This document shows, piece after piece, positions 60,799-64,000 of a stretch of 64,000 bases of DNA (position 1 is its first letter; each line of letters starts with the position of its first letter). The DNA comes from a bacterium 1XD8-76 (GTDB taxonomy: Bacteria > Bacillota > Clostridia > Lachnospirales > Lachnospiraceae), in the NCBI GenBank assembly GCA_003611955.1, contig RAZE01000016.1:1-64000 (forward strand), in the 5' to 3' direction. Both the position numbers and the translations under genes were made by a program. A model generated the notes under the pieces. That model was not told the origin of the DNA, ran no database searches, and worked only from the letters and a program-made list of their open reading frames with translations.

Positions 60799-61701
60799 AT
60801 GAAGAAGCGTAGCGGTAAAAGTGCACAGAGAAAAGAAAGAGCGATTATGATCGCGTCCTCAGTGCTGGTGCTTTCGGCTCTGACCGTGACGGGAGTCTAT
60901 GTGCGGAACGGAAAAAGTGAGGAACAGGACGGGGGGTACACGATCGATTTCAGTTCGTTGGAGGATGAAAAATCATCCAGTATTGTGGCGGAGGATATCC
61001 CGGTGACGGACAGCGATCTCGATTATGATCCGGCATCTACGGAGGCAGGATCCTCCACAGTGAAAAATGACAGTGGAAAGTCCGGGAAGACGTCGGAGAG
61101 CGCGGATCCGTTTGACGAGAAAGCGGAGGCCATTCGTCTGAAAGAAGTCTCTTCCGATCTGGTAGTCGGGGAAGGGCAGACGAAGGACGGGCTGGTAGAT
61201 GCAACGGAGGCGATAGCGGAGCTGGAAGCGGAGGAGGAAGCCGTGGAAGAGGCGAACTCCGAGGCGGTGGCGGCGCAGGTACAGCCGGAACTCACCTTCA
61301 GCGAGGCGGATTCTCTGGCGATGCCCTTTGCAGGCAATATTCTGATCAACTACAGTGCGGACAAATCCGTATATTTTCCCACACTGCAGCAGTACAAATG
61401 CAATCCGGCCCTTGTGCTGGAGGCAACGCCCGGCGAATCGGTCAAGGCGGCAGCGGACGGTATGGTGAGCAGAATTTATGATGATCCGATGACAGGAAAG
61501 ACGGTCGTGATGAATCTCGGGAACGGTTATGAACTGACTTACGGACAGTTGGAGGAAGTGATCGTCTCGGAAGGCACCTATGTTGCGGAGGGGGAAATAT
61601 TTGCGCAGATTGCGGAGCCGACAAGGTATTATGCGGTGGAAGGCAGCAATTTATATTTGAAACTGACGAAAGACGGCGTGCCCTTGAATCCGGTGTCCTA
61701 A
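60799..61701 (+). CDS. spoIIQ: SpoIIQ-like membrane protein with degenerate LytM (M23) domain
   Basis: 300 residues from ATG after GGAGG. Basic N terminus, one membrane helix (about 17-37), a long acidic and Ser-rich linker (40-185), then a LytM domain (about 190-300) with AADGMVSRIYDDPMTGKTVVM region. The zinc ligands of active M23 peptidases are missing: YELTYGQL stands where YxHL is expected and NLYLKL where HxH should be. SpoIIQ of B. subtilis is likewise a forespore membrane protein with an inactive LytM domain that docks to SpoIIIAH. A sigma-F-like promoter supports the call; a generic degenerate M23 protein is the alternative. Confidence 0.65.
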   Translation: MKKRSGKSAQRKERAIMIASSVLVLSALTVTGVYVRNGKSEEQDGGYTIDFSSLEDEKSSSIVAEDIPVTDSDLDYDPASTEAGSSTVKNDSGKSGKTSESADPFDEKAEAIRLKEVSSDLVVGEGQTKDGLVDATEAIAELEAEEEAVEEANSEAVAAQVQPELTFSEADSLAMPFAGNILINYSADKSVYFPTLQQYKCNPALVLEATPGESVKAAADGMVSRIYDDPMTGKTVVMNLGNGYELTYGQLEEVIVSEGTYVAEGEIFAQIAEPTRYYAVEGSNLYLKLTKDGVPLNPVS

Positions 61702-61708
61702 AGTGTAT

Positions 61709-61746
61709 AAAAAAAGAATCTTGCAAAAGCAGGATTCTTTTTTTAT
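61709..61746 (+). terminator. Terminator of the SpoIIQ-like gene
   Basis: Arms AAAAAAAGAATC and GATTCTTTTTTT around an inner TGC-AAAA-GCA stem-loop. Confidence 0.88.
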
Positions 61747-61768
61747 AGTATATATAGGAGATAAAACG

Positions 61769-63154
61769 ATGAGTTTGTTTGAAAGAAAAAATTTTTCTCA
61801 TATGGTATGGCTGATCATCCCGTGTCTGCTGTTGTCCGGCTGCGCGGGAAGAGCTTCGGAAGAGTCTGCCTTTACGGCGGAGACATTGGGGCTTACGCCG
61901 GATTTTTCCTACGAGCGGAAAGCCGAGAGGCCTAATATCCAGGTGAACTGTCGGGGATATTTGCCCAAAAGCGCAAAGATAGCGATTTTCCTGGAAGAAG
62001 AACTGCCTGAGAGTTTTCAGGTTGTGGAGAAGGATACCGGAGAATGCGTATATGAGGGAAGAGTGCGCTCCCAGGAGAGGATGGAGGACGGTACGTTTAT
62101 CGGCTACGGCAATTTTACAGACCTGGAGGAGGAGGGAAACTATTACATCAGGACAGATAAAATAGGATGCTCCTACTATTTTATGATCGGAAAGGACGCC
62201 TATCTGGAGACGGCGTTAGAGTATGGCAGTATAATAGAAGAAAATACTTCGGAGGAGACGGTGGAGATCTGTGAGACGATCAGCTATCTTCTGACGGCCT
62301 ATGAGATGTACCCGGGGTTGATCCTGCAGATCTGGGAGCCGGATACGGCGGGGGACGGTGCGGAAGGAGTGAGAAGCGAACAGTTTTTTCAGATGCTCCG
62401 TAGGAAGACCGATCTGCTGCTATCTCTGCAGGATGAGAGGACCGGCGGCATTTACGCTGAGGCGGGAGTGCCTTCGGAGAAAGATCAGGCGGCGGACCGG
62501 GAGATAGATGCAGAGGCGACGGCGGCGTTTGCGGGAACCATGGCGAAGTACAGTTATCTGTACCAGGAGTATGATCTGGATTACGCCAACATCTGTCTGA
62601 AGGCGGCGGCGAAGGCGTGGAGATATTTGGACAGCCTGCAGACGGGTTCCGCCGGAAAATTTTATGCGGCGGCGGAGCTCTATCGCGCATCAAACGAAAT
62701 AATATATCATAATTATATTTTACAGAATCAGGAGTTTTTGCTGGAACAGGAGGAGGATTTTTATCTGCTGATGGCGAAAGTGACGTACCTCCTAACCAGA
62801 AGAAAAGTGGATCATGATCTCTGCGGGCGGCTGATAGAGGACTTGATGAGAGGGGCGGAAGATATCGCAAAGGCTTCAAGAGATGGGATTTTTCTGGTGC
62901 AGAATAAAAAAACAGATGTTATTTTGTGGAATATGACAAGAATTGCACTGGCAAACTATGCTATTATGAATTTTGAGTATGTCACAGTAATAGAAAACAG
63001 TGTACACTATCTGATGGGAAGAAACGAAAAGGCGGAGATGCTGCTGCGGAATCCGGGGGACAGGGAAGCGGCCCGGATGCTGTTTCTGCTCAGTGTGATG
63101 GAGGAGGAGAGAAGGATCATAGAGGATTCAAATGTTGATGTGGAGGAAGAATAG
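61769..63154 (+). CDS. GH9-like lipoprotein lacking the usual catalytic signature
   Basis: 461 residues from ATG with TAGGAGA upstream. Signal peptide ends in lipobox LLSGC (Cys about 26). Residues 55-145 form the Ig-like CelD_N domain found in front of GH9 cellulases (QVNCRGYLPKSAKIAIFLEE, and EEGNYYI). Then comes a helical domain (150-455) like a shortened GH9 (alpha/alpha)6 barrel, but the family's WYDAGD catalytic segment, expected soon after the Ig domain, is not found. It probably binds rather than cleaves glycan. Its stop abuts the ddl start, so a wall-related role is possible. Confidence 0.65.
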   Translation: MSLFERKNFSHMVWLIIPCLLLSGCAGRASEESAFTAETLGLTPDFSYERKAERPNIQVNCRGYLPKSAKIAIFLEEELPESFQVVEKDTGECVYEGRVRSQERMEDGTFIGYGNFTDLEEEGNYYIRTDKIGCSYYFMIGKDAYLETALEYGSIIEENTSEETVEICETISYLLTAYEMYPGLILQIWEPDTAGDGAEGVRSEQFFQMLRRKTDLLLSLQDERTGGIYAEAGVPSEKDQAADREIDAEATAAFAGTMAKYSYLYQEYDLDYANICLKAAAKAWRYLDSLQTGSAGKFYAAAELYRASNEIIYHNYILQNQEFLLEQEEDFYLLMAKVTYLLTRRKVDHDLCGRLIEDLMRGAEDIAKASRDGIFLVQNKKTDVILWNMTRIALANYAIMNFEYVTVIENSVHYLMGRNEKAEMLLRNPGDREAARMLFLLSVMEEERRIIEDSNVDVEEE

Positions 63155-64000
63155 ATGAAGATTGTAGTGTTGACAGGCGGAATCAGTACGGAGAGAGATG
63201 TATCTTTAAGTTCGGGGAGCCTGATTTACAGAGCGTTAAAGGAGCGGGGACATCAGGCGATACTGTTGGATGTGTTCCTGGGCTATGAGGGGGACGATGC
63301 AGATAATATTTATGAGAAAGACTGTGACTGGGCAGCCGAAATCGGACATATTTCGGAGGAGAGCCCGGATATTGAGCAGGTAAAAGCGCTGCGCCCGGAC
63401 TGGAAGAAAAATTTTTTCGGACCGAATGTGATCTCCATTTGTCAGGCGGCTGACGTAGTGTTTATGGGGCTTCATGGGGAGAACGGGGAGAACGGCAGGA
63501 TCCAGGCCTGTTTTGACCTGATGGGGATCTGCTATACCGGGACGGACTATGTGAGCTCGGCGCTCTGCATGGATAAGGGGCTGGCGAAGGAGTTGTTCGC
63601 TGCTCACGGAATTCCCACGCCCTGCGGTTTCCGCCTAAAAAGGGACGGACTGGAGAAGCATCTGGCGGAGGGATGCGTGATACCCTTTCCCCTAGTGGTG
63701 AAAGCGTGCTGCGGCGGCTCCAGCGTTGGCGTCTATATGGTGGATCGGGAAGAGGAGTATGAGAGAGCGCTGCGGGAGGCATTCCGGTACGATGGAGAAG
63801 TAATCGTTGAGCAGTACATAAAAGGCAGAGAATTCTCCGTGGGGGTGATGGAGGGCAGAGCGCTCCCGGTGATCGAGATCGCGCCCCTGGAAGGGTTTTA
63901 TGACTACAAAAACAAGTACCAGGCGGGGAGCACGGTGGAAACCTGTCCGGCGGAGATTCCTGAGGACAGGGCGATAGAGATGAAGAGGCAGGCTGAGGAA
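63155..64000 (+). CDS. ddl: D-alanine--D-alanine ligase (cut by the window end)
   Basis: 282 residues are seen; the frame is open at 64000, about 50-70 residues short of the family length. MKIVVLTGGISTERDVSLSSG is the Ddl N terminus; GLHGENGENGRIQ, YTGTDYVSSALCMDKGLAKE and the omega loop YDYKNKYQAGST follow. The Tyr-Lys-Tyr loop is that of D-Ala-D-Ala ligases, not of the VanA/VanC types. It joins two D-alanines for the peptidoglycan stem. It starts directly after the GH9-like gene stop. Confidence 0.94.
   Translation, partial: MKIVVLTGGISTERDVSLSSGSLIYRALKERGHQAILLDVFLGYEGDDADNIYEKDCDWAAEIGHISEESPDIEQVKALRPDWKKNFFGPNVISICQAADVVFMGLHGENGENGRIQACFDLMGICYTGTDYVSSALCMDKGLAKELFAAHGIPTPCGFRLKRDGLEKHLAEGCVIPFPLVVKACCGGSSVGVYMVDREEEYERALREAFRYDGEVIVEQYIKGREFSVGVMEGRALPVIEIAPLEGFYDYKNKYQAGSTVETCPAEIPEDRAIEMKRQAEE

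Overview
The window looks like chromosomal DNA of an anaerobic, spore-forming Firmicute of the family Lachnospiraceae (class Clostridia). The evidence is strong GGAGG ribosome binding sites, sigma-A type promoters, an oxygen-sensitive pyruvate formate-lyase locus, sporulation and germination genes (spoVG, spoVT, cwlD, a SleB-type hydrolase, a SpoIIQ-like protein), paired glgC/glgD, and a MecA adaptor. Almost all of it is core chromosome. I see no prophage, insertion sequence, CRISPR array or rRNA; the only gene relic is a 55-codon fragment near 49.6 kb.

Layout. 0-7.3 kb: a GH25 muramidase, a sirtuin, then rpsF-ssb-rpsR and gdpP-rplI-dnaB. 7.3-12.9 kb: a MerR-like regulator, a small ferredoxin, and the leftward pyruvate formate-lyase locus, followed by a DUF1858 redox protein and mecA. 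The lyase is split: a 678-residue body lacking the glycyl-radical domain, a 71-residue cysteine-tailed paralogue of that domain's N-terminal half, an 81-residue stand-alone glycyl-radical domain, and the activating enzyme. 13.4-16.4 kb: a GH18 hydrolase and cwlD. 16.5-21.4 kb: a compact pseudopilus-like cluster with a GspF/PilC platform, four small membrane or pilin-like proteins, a transglutaminase lipoprotein and a PilT-type ATPase, with no PilB-type assembly ATPase in the window. 21.4-26.4 kb: PfkB kinase, sua5, rpiB, upp, dCMP deaminase and a coiled-coil SleB hydrolase.

26.4-33.5 kb runs leftward: a CaCA antiporter behind a yybP-ykoY (manganese) riboswitch, queT behind a preQ1-I riboswitch, tRNA-Gly(CCC), a long PRPP synthetase, dnaI and dnaD, a cluster of DnaA boxes, and murC. 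33.7-40.9 kb: glgC-glgD, spoVG, pth-mfd. 40.9-49.5 kb: a 33-residue microprotein, a VTC-like polyphosphate polymerase domain with DUF4956, a BMP-family nucleoside ABC transporter (lipoprotein, double ATPase, two permeases), thymidine kinase, a flavin reductase-rubredoxin fusion and spoVT. 49.7-64 kb: pncB, a eukaryotic-type ileS, glgP, an aconitase-family hydratase flanked by two long inverted repeats, an EF-hand protein, a SpoIIQ-like degenerate LytM protein, a GH9-like lipoprotein without the usual catalytic signature, and the start of a D-Ala-D-Ala ligase.

The genes fit together as glycogen storage and use (glgC, glgD, glgP), fermentation through formate (pfl), nucleoside and base salvage (BMP transporter, tdk, upp, dCMP deaminase, prs), wall metabolism (murC, ddl, amidase, GH25, GH18) and sporulation. 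The least conventional features are the three-piece lyase, the spoVT leader in which an 18-bp hairpin covers the ribosome binding site while a sigma-G-like promoter lies inside it, the DnaA-box cluster ahead of dnaD-dnaI, and the PilT-only pseudopilus cluster. All calls are from reading the sequence; no database search was run.
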